Source of the DNA: an uncultured Microbacteriaceae bacterium
Lineage (GTDB): Bacteria > Actinomycetota > Actinomycetes > Actinomycetales > Microbacteriaceae
NCBI GenBank assembly: GCA_937872445.1
Contig: CALMSL010000198.1
Span: 1 to 54,822 of the forward strand
DNA: 54,822 bases
Direction of reading: 5' to 3'
Part shown: in pieces, positions 9,065 to 17,049 of the stretch
Layout: the number at the start of each line of letters is the position of its first letter
How positions within the stretch are numbered: position 1 is the first letter of the stretch
Notes under the pieces: generated by a model
Seen by the model: the letters and a program-made list of their open reading frames with translations, nothing else
What the model was told of the DNA's origin: nothing
Databases searched by the model: none
Position numbers and translations under genes: made by a program

Positions 9065-9694
9065 GTGACGGACGAATTCCACAAGCCGACCCAGTTTTCG
9101 GGCTCGAAGTTTGACGAGTTCGAGGGCGGGCTGGATCCCGCGCAGATCAGCAGCGTCGCGCACGACACCGCCGCCGCGCTTCTGGCGCGCGTGCGGGGAA
9201 ATTCGGATGCCGCCGTCGTCGAGCGGATGATCGCGTACACGGATGTGCACGGCATCGACGCGGTCGCCGAGTTGTGGGCGCGGGCGAGCCCGCGGAGCCT
9301 GCCCGGTGCGCTCTGGCGCATCTACCTCATGCGCGCGTTCGTCCGGCAGGATGCCGACACGGCGAGCTACCTCTACCAGCGCGGCACCGAGGTAACCCCG
9401 ACGATCGATCACGTCGTGGCCGGAGCATCGACGCCAACCGGCCCCGCCGAGATCCTGACCCTTGCGGACGAAATCCTGCGCGGGGCGTTCCAGGGCGACT
9501 TCGCCGTGGCGCTGGATCGCGCGGCCTCCTTCTGCCGCCTCACCGCAGGCGGCGCAACATCGCTCGCGGACGATGTGGATCCGACGAGCCCGGATCGCGC
9601 AACCGAATTGACCACGCGCGCGCTGCGGCTCTCCGAGACCGCGGCGGAGCTGGCCTCGTGCGCGAAGCTGTGGCGCCACGGCCAGCTCGACTGA
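9065..9694 (+). CDS. Conserved actinobacterial protein of unknown function
   Basis: A 209-residue soluble protein rich in Ala, Asp and Leu with predicted alpha-helices throughout and no signal peptide or membrane segment. I do not recognise a domain; the pattern (DTAAALLARVRGN near residue 40, WRIYLMRAF near 90) suggests an all-helical fold. The GTG at 9065 is chosen because of the adjacent -10 box; an ATG 51 bases upstream has no signal. It stands alone between the divergently oriented tRNA-Lys and the sigK leader. Confidence 0.7.
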   Translation: MTDEFHKPTQFSGSKFDEFEGGLDPAQISSVAHDTAAALLARVRGNSDAAVVERMIAYTDVHGIDAVAELWARASPRSLPGALWRIYLMRAFVRQDADTASYLYQRGTEVTPTIDHVVAGASTPTGPAEILTLADEILRGAFQGDFAVALDRAASFCRLTAGGATSLADDVDPTSPDRATELTTRALRLSETAAELASCAKLWRHGQLD

Positions 9695-9730
9695 GTCTGC
9701 GCTCTCATCGACGTTCCGGCATCCAGCGGT

Positions 9731-9736
9731 TAGAAT
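9731..9736 (+). promoter_or_regulatory. Vegetative-type -10 box (TAGAAT) upstream of the sigK leader
   Basis: TAGAAT would start transcription near 9743, exactly where the structured leader begins. It would make a long leader before sigK, in addition to the SigK-type promoter next to the gene. Confidence 0.4.
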
Positions 9737-9742
9737 CGTCGT

Positions 9743-9838
9743 GGTCCGCGAGGACCAGGGCCGGGCCGCAGTAACCCCGGGCTCCAATATTCGCCGCTTC
9801 GAGCGGCCTCGCGCCGAGAGGCGTTCTGCGGCCTGGCC
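9743..9838 (+). ncRNA. Predicted structured leader or small RNA before sigK
   Basis: A hairpin GGTCC-GCGA-GGACC spans about 9743-9756. Then GGCCGGGCCGCAG (9759-9771) pairs with CTGCGGCCTGGCC (9826-9838) over 13 positions with one G-U. This closing stem encloses two further hairpins: CCGCT/AGCGG (9794-9806) and GCCTC/GAGGC (9806-9822). The result is a multibranch RNA. I cannot match it to a named RNA family. No credible ORF occupies the region. Confidence 0.45.
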
Positions 9839-9850
9839 AATAGCCCCGCG

Positions 9851-9878
9851 CCAATCCGAATCGGGCTGCGCGCCGAAT
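9851..9878 (+). promoter_or_regulatory. Candidate SigK promoter of sigK
   Basis: CCAATCC at 9851-9857, 15 bases, then CCGAAT at 9873-9878. The mycobacterial SigK consensus is reported as CCATCC and CCGAAT-like boxes. The ATG of sigK follows seven bases later. The same two boxes with the same spacing recur before the DUF4383 gene, supporting autoregulation. Confidence 0.6.
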
Positions 9879-9885
9879 CTCTCAC

Positions 9886-10551
9886 ATGCTCACCGCAACG
9901 AGGGGGCTGGACGTTGACGCCGTCAACCAACCAGCGCCGATGTTTGAGAAGCTAGTACTTGTGCCCAGCTTCCCCGACGTCGACGGCGACAGCGTGAAGA
10001 ACGATGCGCCCTCGATCGACGAGCTCCTGAGCAGGGTAGCGACCGGCGATCAGGCCGCATTCAGCGACCTGTACGACGAGACAGCACCGCGGCTGCTCGG
10101 GTTGATCACGCGGGTTCTCATCGATCGCGCGCAGTCGGAAGAAGTGGCCCAGGATGTCTTCCTGGAGATCTGGCAGACGGCGACGCGATTCGATCGGGCG
10201 CGAGGCTCAGCCCTGTCGTGGATGCTCACCATGGCCCACCGGCGAGCGATCGACCGCGTCCGGTCCGCACAGGCGGGCCGGGACCGGGACGTGCGGATCG
10301 GAATTCGGGATCTTGAGCCAGAGTTTGATGAGACGTCCGAACTGGTGGAAACACGAATGGAAAGCGAGAGGGTGAAGGTTGCCATGGCAAGTCTCAGTGA
10401 ACTGCAGCGCCAGGCGCTCAACCTCACCTATTTCGGCGGGTATACGCAAACGGAAGTGGCCGAAATCCTGAGCGTGCCGCTGGGCACCGTGAAGACCCGA
10501 CTTCGCGACGGAATGATCCGGCTGAGGGATGAACTGGGGGTGGCGTCATGA
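9886..10551 (+). CDS. sigK: ECF sigma factor SigK-type
   Basis: A 221-residue sigma-70 family ECF factor. Region 2 is clear (LYDETAPRLLGLITRVL, then EEVAQDVFLEIW and WMLTMAHRRAIDRVR), and region 4 carries the helix-turn-helix GGYTQTEVAEILSVPLGTVKTRLR. It directs RNA polymerase to envelope-stress-type promoters while not held by RskA. The ATG at 9886 lies seven bases after a SigK-type -10 box, suggesting leaderless autoregulated expression. Internal starts (ATG 9940, or GTG near 9994) are possible, since the first 35 residues look poorly conserved. The stop overlaps rskA in ATGA. Confidence 0.9.
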   Translation: MLTATRGLDVDAVNQPAPMFEKLVLVPSFPDVDGDSVKNDAPSIDELLSRVATGDQAAFSDLYDETAPRLLGLITRVLIDRAQSEEVAQDVFLEIWQTATRFDRARGSALSWMLTMAHRRAIDRVRSAQAGRDRDVRIGIRDLEPEFDETSELVETRMESERVKVAMASLSELQRQALNLTYFGGYTQTEVAEILSVPLGTVKTRLRDGMIRLRDELGVAS

Positions 10552-11189
10552 GTCTCACCCCGAAAGAGCAGGAAGAGGTTGAGACCGCGCTCGGCCTCTC
10601 GGTACCGCCGGTGACCCCGTCTCCGGAGTTGAAATCCTCCATCATGGCGAAGATCGCTGTGACGCCGCAGCTGCCGTCGGTCACAGCGGAGGCGGCGGGG
10701 CCGGCAACGAAGCGGGCCGAATCCCGATGGTTTTCGAAGCCGGTGACGGCGCTCGTCGCCGCGGCAGCTGCGGTGATCCTGTTCGCCGGCGGCACCGTGC
10801 TCGGAATGGGCATCGCGGGCGACAACGCCGCGCAAAGCGAAGCAAACACGCTGGCCGTGCTGTCATCGGCGAGCGACCTTCAGCGAGCCACCGCCACCGT
10901 GTCCGGCGGCGGCGTTGCGACGCTGATCTGGTCGCTCGACCAACGGAAGTCGGCAATCCTCGTCAACGATTTGCCCGCTCTTCCCGCCGGCAAGACCTAC
11001 CAGCTGTGGTACATCGGCGGCAGCGGCCCGGTCTCTGCCGGAACGTTCGAAGCGGACGCCGGCGCCACGACGTGGCGCGTGTTGGATGGCGCGATGAGTG
11101 CGGGGGACACGGTCGGCGTGACGGTCGAACCCGCCGGTGGTTCCACCGCGCCGACGACGGATCCCATCGTCGCTATCGCGAGTTCCTGA
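10548..11189 (+). CDS. rskA: Anti-sigma-K factor RskA-type
   Basis: A 213-residue single-pass membrane protein. The cytosolic N-terminus (1-64) binds the sigma factor, a hydrophobic segment covers about 65-88, and the outer domain holds the RskA signature (LPALPAGKTYQLWYIGGSGPVSAGTF). In mycobacteria such proteins release SigK after intramembrane proteolysis. The start overlaps the sigK stop by four bases, so the pair is translationally coupled, which is the usual way to keep sigma and anti-sigma in balance. Confidence 0.9.
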   Translation: MSLTPKEQEEVETALGLSVPPVTPSPELKSSIMAKIAVTPQLPSVTAEAAGPATKRAESRWFSKPVTALVAAAAAVILFAGGTVLGMGIAGDNAAQSEANTLAVLSSASDLQRATATVSGGGVATLIWSLDQRKSAILVNDLPALPAGKTYQLWYIGGSGPVSAGTFEADAGATTWRVLDGAMSAGDTVGVTVEPAGGSTAPTTDPIVAIASS

Positions 11190-11195
11190 ATCTCC

Positions 11196-11223
11196 CCAAT
11201 CCGAATCCGGCAGCCTTCCGAAT
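11196..11223 (+). promoter_or_regulatory. Candidate SigK promoter of the DUF4383 gene
   Basis: CCAATCC at 11196-11202 and CCGAAT at 11218-11223 with a 15-base gap, identical in both boxes and spacing to the site before sigK. The bases just after the first box (GAATC-GGC) are also shared. Confidence 0.6.
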
Positions 11224-11228
11224 AGTCA

Positions 11229-11252
11229 GTGTGCGCGATATCCGCGACACAC
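11229..11252 (+). other. Stem-loop in the DUF4383 leader
   Basis: GTGTGCGCG pairs with CGCGACACAC with a one-base bulge and an ATATC loop. It ends about six bases before the AGGAGG ribosome binding site, so it could influence translation or mRNA stability. Confidence 0.35.
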
Positions 11253-11269
11253 AGATTAGGAGGAATATC

Positions 11270-11677
11270 GTGGCCAAATCACCCAACCGTCTCGTCGGCG
11301 TCGTCTTCGGGGCCGTGTACATCCTGGTCGGACTTCTCGGATTCACCGTCACGAGCGGGTTCGGCTTCTTCTCCACGAGCGGCGGCATGCTCCTCGGAAT
11401 CTTCCAGGTCAATGCCTTCCACAATGTGGCGCACCTGCTGATCGGTGCCGCGCTCATCATCGGCGGTCTCGTCAGCACCCGGGCGGCCAAGGCAGTCAAT
11501 GGCACAGTTGGAGGCGCCTACCTGCTTTTGGGCATTGTCGGACTGTTCCTCGTCGGAACACCGCTCAACGTCCTCGCGCTGAACTCCGCTGACCACGTGC
11601 TGCACTTTGCGAGCGCCGTCGTCCTTCTGGGCACCGCACTCGGAACCGACAAGCGCACGCACACGGCGATCGCGTAA
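11270..11677 (+). CDS. DUF4383 family membrane protein
   Basis: A 135-residue protein with four hydrophobic segments (about residues 9-28, 44-62, 74-92 and 102-122). The FGAVYILVGLLGF and NAFHNVAHLLIGA patterns with conserved His residues are typical of DUF4383. Function is unknown. The GTG at 11270 has a strong AGGAGG site seven bases upstream. It lies in the sigK cluster with its own SigK-type promoter, so it is probably an effector of that envelope response. Confidence 0.85.
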   Translation: MAKSPNRLVGVVFGAVYILVGLLGFTVTSGFGFFSTSGGMLLGIFQVNAFHNVAHLLIGAALIIGGLVSTRAAKAVNGTVGGAYLLLGIVGLFLVGTPLNVLALNSADHVLHFASAVVLLGTALGTDKRTHTAIA

Positions 11678-11680
11678 CCG

Positions 11681-12235
11681 ATGTCACAGGTCACGCGCAG
11701 TTGGCTGGCTTTCGCCGCCATGGGGGCTGGCGTGATCCACTTAGGGGTGGCACCGGGCACCGCGATTCCCGCCGCCGTCGTCCTGGGCGTTCTCGGCCTT
11801 GCCGAGTTCGCCTGGGGCGTCGGAGTTCTCGCCCGGAATCGGTTCCTGGTTGCGCGAGTCGCCCTGGTGGTGGCGTTCGTTCCCGTCATCGGCTGGGGGC
11901 TCGTTCTTCTCAGTGCCGTCGCGTTCGACAACCCGGAGCTCGCTTCCGCGTTCGGCGCATTTCCGATGGGCGTCGCGAGTTTCTTCAATCTCGTGCTCGC
12001 CGCCGTTCTGAGTGCGGATCGTCGCCGCACGGCCGGGGTGAGCTCCGGGGGGCCGGCGCTGGCGCGAAAATCTCATCGGCAAGCCCCGGCGTACCTTTAC
12101 CTCACCGGTCTCATGGTCGGCGCACTGGCGGTGTCAATGCTGACGACGCCGGCGCTCGCGGCGACCGGCGCGGGCATCAACAATCCGCACGCGAACCACG
12201 GCGAACTGAATCTTCCCGAACAGCACCACCACTAA
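11681..12235 (+). CDS. Predicted membrane protein with His-rich tail
   Basis: A 184-residue protein with four or five hydrophobic segments, starting three bases after the DUF4383 stop and probably translated with it. The C-terminus carries a histidine-rich tail (NNPHANHGELN, then PEQHHH) that could bind a transition metal, which is inference. No named family is recognised beyond a general resemblance to four-helix membrane proteins. It belongs to the SigK-controlled cluster by position. Confidence 0.7.
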   Translation: MSQVTRSWLAFAAMGAGVIHLGVAPGTAIPAAVVLGVLGLAEFAWGVGVLARNRFLVARVALVVAFVPVIGWGLVLLSAVAFDNPELASAFGAFPMGVASFFNLVLAAVLSADRRRTAGVSSGGPALARKSHRQAPAYLYLTGLMVGALAVSMLTTPALAATGAGINNPHANHGELNLPEQHHH

Positions 12236-12252
12236 TCAGCGGCCGCGAGCGA

Positions 12253-12849
12253 TCAGGTCCCGCCTGCGCGGCGCCACATCGTCGTTATCGGCGCGCCGTC
12301 GAAGGTGCTCTCGAAGCGGCCGAGCGCCACATACCCGGCGCGCTCGTAGCGGTGGTTGTTCGCCGGGTTGGTGGACTCCAGGTAGGTGGGTAACCCCTGC
12401 GCATCGAACTGCTGAAGGTTCTCACGCAGCAGTCGCTGGCCGACGCCGCGACCACTGCTGTCCGGATGCGTCGCCAGCAAACTGAGGTAAGCGTGCGGCG
12501 GATGCTGAGGTTGGGCGGCGGCGAAGCGATCCCATAGGTCGAACATCGCCGCTTGCGATGAGGTGGGAAGGTTGCCCTCGACGACCGCGCGCACTCCGGC
12601 CTCCTGCTCCGTTGTCATTTCGTCTTCTCCCGGCGGGAGCCACACGGCAACCGCCGACCCCTCATCGGAGAGGTACACGCTGGAGAACCGCAGCGCTCCT
12701 TCGACGTAGGGGCGCCAATACGCCGCGCGGTGATCCGTGCCGCCATCCGGGCGGGTGAGCGCGACGCCCCACACCGGGTCGGCCGCAAACGCGCGGGCAA
12801 TGATCTCGGTGACCCGGTCGACATCCTCGACGCCTGCAATGGTTGCCAT
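12253..12849 (-). CDS. GNAT family N-acetyltransferase
   Basis: A 198-residue acetyl-CoA-dependent acyltransferase. The acetyl-CoA loop is visible as LLATHPDSSGRGVGQRLL (about residues 122-139), followed by ESTNPANNHRYERAGY, the usual GNAT ending. The substrate cannot be told. The ATG at 12849 is preferred over one 36 bases upstream because TACCGT sits six bases before it, a leaderless arrangement. It stands alone, convergent with the SigK cluster. Confidence 0.88.
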   Translation of the reverse strand: MATIAGVEDVDRVTEIIARAFAADPVWGVALTRPDGGTDHRAAYWRPYVEGALRFSSVYLSDEGSAVAVWLPPGEDEMTTEQEAGVRAVVEGNLPTSSQAAMFDLWDRFAAAQPQHPPHAYLSLLATHPDSSGRGVGQRLLRENLQQFDAQGLPTYLESTNPANNHRYERAGYVALGRFESTFDGAPITTMWRRAGGT

Positions 12850-12855
12850 GCGCCA

Positions 12856-12861
12856 ACGGTA
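12856..12861 (-). promoter_or_regulatory. -10 box (TACCGT) for leaderless GNAT gene
   Basis: On the minus strand TACCGT is followed by six bases and then the ATG at 12849. Confidence 0.45.
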
Positions 12862-12925
12862 CTGGCGGGACGCCGCCCGAACCAATCCCTGCGTGCACCG
12901 CCATCCGATCGGGTGAAATGCGGAG

Positions 12926-12978
12926 TTGTCAGCAAAAACCCAACTAACTAGCTAGACTAGTAAAGATATTGGCTAGTG
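12926..12978 (+). promoter_or_regulatory. Promoter with CTAG-rich palindromic operator
   Basis: A -35-like TTGTCA (12926-12931) is followed 17 bases later by TAGCTA (12949-12954). Overlapping this is ACTAG-ctaga-CTAGT, flanked by near-symmetric TAA/TAA, with another CTAG near 12973. CTAG is rare in high-GC genomes, so four copies within about 30 bases point to an operator, possibly for a MarR- or MerR-type repressor encoded elsewhere. Confidence 0.5.
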
Positions 12979-12994
12979 ACTTGGGGGACGGCAC

Positions 12995-14353
12995 GTGAGC
13001 ATCCAGCATTCCAGCGTCGTGGCAGCGCCCATCGCCGACGTGTTCGCGTGGCACGCCAGACCAGGGGCGTTCACCCGGCTGGCACCGCCGTGGCAGCCGA
13101 TATCCCTTCGAGCCGAGGCCGATTCACTCGAGAACGGTACGGCGGTTCTGCAACTGCCTGGCGGGCTGTCCTGGGTGTCCAGGCACGACCCGGAAGGCTA
13201 CTCCCCGCCACACCGTTTCGTCGATGAACTAACCGCAGCAGGACCCTCGTCGCTTCCCGTCGCCGCCCTCCTGAACTGGCGACACAGTCATGAATTTGCG
13301 GAAGTCGGCCCTACGCAAACTCGCGTCACGGATCGTGTGACAACGCCCATCGGATCGCGCGCCCTGAGGCCAATGTTTCGTTACCGGCACCGTCAGCTTG
13401 CTGAGGACCTCGCGGCACATCGGCAGGCCACAAAGCACGGCATGACGCCAATGACGATCGCGGTGACAGGATCCTCCGGCCTTGTCGGGTCGGCGCTCTG
13501 CGCATTCCTCACGACCGGGGGCCACACCGTGATCCGCCTGGTCCGCCGCGAGGTGCACGGGCCGCTGGAGCGCGAATGGAATCCCCTGGCTCCGTCTGCG
13601 ACCCTTCTTGACGATATCGACGCCGTGGTACATCTCGCGGGCGCATCGATCGCCGGACGGTTTACCACGCGCCACAAACGGGCCATTCGCGACAGCCGAG
13701 TCGAGCCGACACGATTGCTCGCCGGGGTGGCAGCGGCATCTCGCTCCGGGCCGAAGGTCTTCGTGTCGTCCTCCGCGATCGGCATCTATGGCGCCGATCG
13801 CGGCGAGGAGAACCTGTCCGAGAACAGCAGCCACGGTGACGACTTCCTGGCCCGTGTCGTGTCGGACTGGGAGGACGCGACATCGCCTGCACGCGCCGCC
13901 GGAATCCGCGTCGCAGCAATTCGCACCGGCATCGTGCAATCCGCGCACGGCGGTTCGCTGAAAATCTACCGACCGCTCTTCACTCTTGGGGTTGGGGGCC
14001 GGATCGCCGGTGGACACCAGTGGGTGTCCTGGATCGACATTGACGACCTGCTGGACATTTACAACCGTGCGTTGTTCGACGATCGGGTGGCGGGACCGGT
14101 CAACGCAGTCTCTCCTCATCCGGTGAGAAATGCGGAGTATGCGCGAACGCTCGCCCGAGTACTGAGACGGCCGGCAATCGTGCCCGTGCCCGCACTTGGC
14201 CCGCGGATGATCCTCGGCGCTGAGGGCTCGCGCAACCTCGTCGAGGGCGGGCAATTCGTGAACCCAGCGGCTCTCGCCGCCATCAACCACACGTTCCGCC
14301 GAGAAGACCTGGAAAGCTCGCTTCGGCACCAACTGGGAAGGTACCTCCGATGA
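12995..14353 (+). CDS. SRPBCC domain fused to TIGR01777-type NAD-dependent epimerase
   Basis: A 452-residue two-domain protein. Residues 1-145 form an SRPBCC/START-like lipid-binding domain. From about 150 there is an extended SDR Rossmann domain (VTGSSGLVGSALCAF, then VVHLAGASIAGRF and VSSSAIGIYG), ending in a DUF1731-like tail (NLVEGGQFVNPAAL). The GTG at 12995 has GGGGGA upstream. Such fusions in actinobacteria occur in light- or stress-induced clusters. The substrate is unknown. The stop overlaps tspO in ATGA. Confidence 0.88.
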   Translation: MSIQHSSVVAAPIADVFAWHARPGAFTRLAPPWQPISLRAEADSLENGTAVLQLPGGLSWVSRHDPEGYSPPHRFVDELTAAGPSSLPVAALLNWRHSHEFAEVGPTQTRVTDRVTTPIGSRALRPMFRYRHRQLAEDLAAHRQATKHGMTPMTIAVTGSSGLVGSALCAFLTTGGHTVIRLVRREVHGPLEREWNPLAPSATLLDDIDAVVHLAGASIAGRFTTRHKRAIRDSRVEPTRLLAGVAAASRSGPKVFVSSSAIGIYGADRGEENLSENSSHGDDFLARVVSDWEDATSPARAAGIRVAAIRTGIVQSAHGGSLKIYRPLFTLGVGGRIAGGHQWVSWIDIDDLLDIYNRALFDDRVAGPVNAVSPHPVRNAEYARTLARVLRRPAIVPVPALGPRMILGAEGSRNLVEGGQFVNPAALAAINHTFRREDLESSLRHQLGRYLR

Positions 14354-15171
14354 CACTGCACTCTCGCACCTCCGATTTGATCCGCCAGTGGGTTGTGTTC
14401 GTGAGCCTGATCGTGGCCGTCGTCGGGTCACTCATCGGCTCGGGAGCACTCGGCGGAATCCCCATCCAGGAGGCCGCGGGTGGGGCGTTGAGGGCCGACG
14501 CAACGCTCATTGCCCCCGCTGTCCCGGCGTTCTCGATCTGGAGCGTGATTTATCTGGGACTTGCCGGCCTGGCGATCTGGCAGTTGCTTCCGGCGCAGCG
14601 GGCCAATCCGCGCCAGCGGCAGCTCGGCTATCTCGTTGCGGCATCGCTCGTGCTGAACGCCGCGTGGATCTTGAGCGTACAGGCAGGACTGTTCGCACTC
14701 AGCGTCGCAGTGATTGCGGCACTCGTCGTGGTTCTCGCCCTCGCGTTTCGCAGGAGCGTGGCGACGACCGGCACGGGATGGATTGAGGCTGTTCTGGTTG
14801 ACGGGGTCATCGGCCTCTACCTCGGCTGGGTGTGCATTGCGACCGCGGCGAACGTCACGGCATGGCTCGTGTCGATCGGGTTTGACGGATGGGGCATTGC
14901 ACCGGATGTTTGGGCCGTCACCGTTGTGGCCCTGGCCGGACTCATCGGCGTTGCGCTGGCCATCAAGGGTCGCGGCCGCCTTGCCGTCGCAGCATCGCTG
15001 TCCTGGGGACTCGTCTGGGTGGCTGTAGCGCGGCTCACCGGGGCACCGTATTCGGTGGCCACCGGCAGTGCCGCAATCACGGCGGTAGCCGCGATCGTGC
15101 TGGTCACCGTCATTTGGCGAGTGCGTTCGGTGCGCGATTCCGGGAGACGTCCCGAGCCCGAGATCGCCTAG
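14350..15171 (+). CDS. TspO/MBR-family tryptophan-rich sensory protein
   Basis: A 273-residue membrane protein with seven or eight hydrophobic segments. The region [26 protein letters not shown] is typical of TspO-like proteins, which bind porphyrins and modulate stress responses. It is longer than the classical 160-residue form, like other actinobacterial members. Translation is coupled to the upstream epimerase gene. Its stop shares a CTAG with the convergent pstB stop. Confidence 0.82.
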   Translation: MTLHSRTSDLIRQWVVFVSLIVAVVGSLIGSGALGGIPIQEAAGGALRADATLIAPAVPAFSIWSVIYLGLAGLAIWQLLPAQRANPRQRQLGYLVAASLVLNAAWILSVQAGLFALSVAVIAALVVVLALAFRRSVATTGTGWIEAVLVDGVIGLYLGWVCIATAANVTAWLVSIGFDGWGIAPDVWAVTVVALAGLIGVALAIKGRGRLAVAASLSWGLVWVAVARLTGAPYSVATGSAAITAVAAIVLVTVIWRVRSVRDSGRRPEPEIA

Positions 15172-15947
15172 CCGAACTTGCCGGAGACGTAGTCCTCCGT
15201 GGCTTGCACCGACGGCCGCGAGAACATCGTCGTGGTGTCGTCGTATTCGATGAGCTTGCCCGGTTTGCCCGTACCTGCGATGTTGAAGAATGCGGTGCGG
15301 TCGGAAACCCGGGATGCCTGCTGCATGTTGTGGGTCACGATCACGATCGTGTAGTCGGCCTTCAATTCCTCGATGAGGTCTTCGATCGCGAGGGTGGAAA
15401 TCGGGTCGAGCGCCGAACAGGGTTCGTCCATGAGCAGAACGTCCGGCCGAACCGCGATCGCCCGCGCGATGCAGAGCCGCTGCTGCTGGCCGCCGGAGAG
15501 CCCCGATCCGGGCAGCGCGAGACGATCCTTCACCTCGTTCCACAGGTTCGCGCCTGTGAGCGCACGCTCCACCAGATCGTCGGCGTCCGGCTTCGAGATC
15601 CGCCGGTTGTTGAGTTTCACCCCGGCAAGCACGTTGTCCCTGATCGACATGGTGGGGAACGGGTTCGGCCGCTGGAACACCATTCCGACCTGGCGCCGCA
15701 CCAGCACCGGGTCGACGCCCGGGCCGTACAGGTTGTTCCCGTCGATGAGCACCTCGCCCTCGACGCGCGCCCCTGGAAGCACCTCGTGCATCCGATTCAG
15801 TGTTCTGATGAAGGTCGACTTGCCGCAACCGGACGGACCGATGATCGCGGTAACGCTGCGCGGTTCGATGTTGAGGGTGACGCCCTCGACGGCCTTGAAC
15901 TTGCCGTAATACACGTCAAGGTCGGCCACTTCAATGCGTTTTGACAC
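15168..15947 (-). CDS. pstB: Phosphate ABC transporter ATPase
   Basis: The 259-residue ATPase that powers phosphate import by PstSCA. Walker [10 protein letters not shown] (37-45), the signature LSGGQQQR and Walker [14 protein letters not shown] are all present. PstB-specific features include [16 protein letters not shown] and the ending STEDYVSG-like [12 protein letters not shown]. It is the last gene of pstSCAB, 16 bases after pstA. Confidence 0.97.
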   Translation of the reverse strand: MSKRIEVADLDVYYGKFKAVEGVTLNIEPRSVTAIIGPSGCGKSTFIRTLNRMHEVLPGARVEGEVLIDGNNLYGPGVDPVLVRRQVGMVFQRPNPFPTMSIRDNVLAGVKLNNRRISKPDADDLVERALTGANLWNEVKDRLALPGSGLSGGQQQRLCIARAIAVRPDVLLMDEPCSALDPISTLAIEDLIEELKADYTIVIVTHNMQQASRVSDRTAFFNIAGTGKPGKLIEYDDTTTMFSRPSVQATEDYVSGKFG

Positions 15948-15963
15948 GGGGGTTCCTTAGCTC

Positions 15964-17049
15964 TTAGCGGCCCGATTTTGGGGAGAAATACTTGGCAACT
16001 AGGCGCGCGATCAGATTCAGCACCATGACAATGAGGATAAGAGTGAGCGCGGAGGCCCAGGCGCGATTGAGGAAGTCAGCGGCTGCCGGTCCCTGATTTG
16101 CGTATTGCGTGTAGATGAACATCGGAAGCGTCATCATTTGATCGCCGAAAAGGTTGTAATTGACGCTCGAGGTGAACCCGGTGATGAGCAGCAACGGTGC
16201 GGTCTCGCCGATCACGCGAGCAATGGCTAGCGTCACCCCCGTCGTAATGCCGGCGATCGCAGTGGGAAGCACGACCTTGAGGATCGTGAGCCACTTGGGC
16301 ACGCCGAGCGCGAAGGAGGCTTCGCGCAATTCGTTCGGAACGAGCTTGAGGATCTCCTCCGACGAGCGCACGACAACCGGAATCATGATCACCGAGAGGG
16401 CTACTGAGCCGCCGAAGCCGGAGCGGTAGCCGGGGTCGCCTGTGACGAGCACGAAGAGCGCATAGGCAAAGAGGCCAGCAACGATCGAGGGGATTCCGGT
16501 CATAACGTCAACCATGAAAGTGATCGTACGTGCGAGCGCGCCGGTGCCGTACTCGACGAGGTAGATCGAGGTGAGCAGGCCGATCGGGACTGAAATGATG
16601 GTCGCGGCCATCGTGATCTCGAGAGTGCCGATGACGGCGTGTAGGGCGCCTCCGCCGGGGCCGAGCACGTTGCGCATTGACTCGGTGAAGAACGAGGGCT
16701 TGAGTATTCCGGGAAGCCCGTTGATTACTACAGTGTCGATGAGGGAGACCAGCGGTAGCACAGCGACGACGAACGTGGTCGCGATCAAAGCGGTGACTAG
16801 TCGGTCTTTGGCGCGACGAGATCCCTCGACGAGCCAGGACAAGACATAGATTGCAATATCGAACAGCACTGTCCCGAAGAACACAGTCCCGACGAGGTTG
16901 AATTCGTTCGAGCCATCCGCGAGGTTGACGAGCCAGAACACGATGCCGATAAGAAGCCAGCTCGATGCGAGCACGATCCACGCGGTGCCCCGTGGCAGCT
17001 TGCCGGCCGTGAGCGAATTGGGTAGTGCGCTCGTCACGGTGGCGGTCAT
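15964..17049 (-). CDS. pstA: Phosphate ABC transporter permease
   Basis: A 361-residue inner-membrane permease with an N-terminal extension carrying two or three hydrophobic segments, then the standard six-helix MetI-like domain. PstA elements include GGALHAVIGTLEITMAATIISVPIGL and the ATPase-contact loop ELREASFALGVPKWLTILKVVLP. The ATG overlaps the pstC stop by one base (TGATG), indicating translational coupling. Confidence 0.96.
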   Translation of the reverse strand: MTATVTSALPNSLTAGKLPRGTAWIVLASSWLLIGIVFWLVNLADGSNEFNLVGTVFFGTVLFDIAIYVLSWLVEGSRRAKDRLVTALIATTFVVAVLPLVSLIDTVVINGLPGILKPSFFTESMRNVLGPGGGALHAVIGTLEITMAATIISVPIGLLTSIYLVEYGTGALARTITFMVDVMTGIPSIVAGLFAYALFVLVTGDPGYRSGFGGSVALSVIMIPVVVRSSEEILKLVPNELREASFALGVPKWLTILKVVLPTAIAGITTGVTLAIARVIGETAPLLLITGFTSSVNYNLFGDQMMTLPMFIYTQYANQGPAAADFLNRAWASALTLILIVMVLNLIARLVAKYFSPKSGR

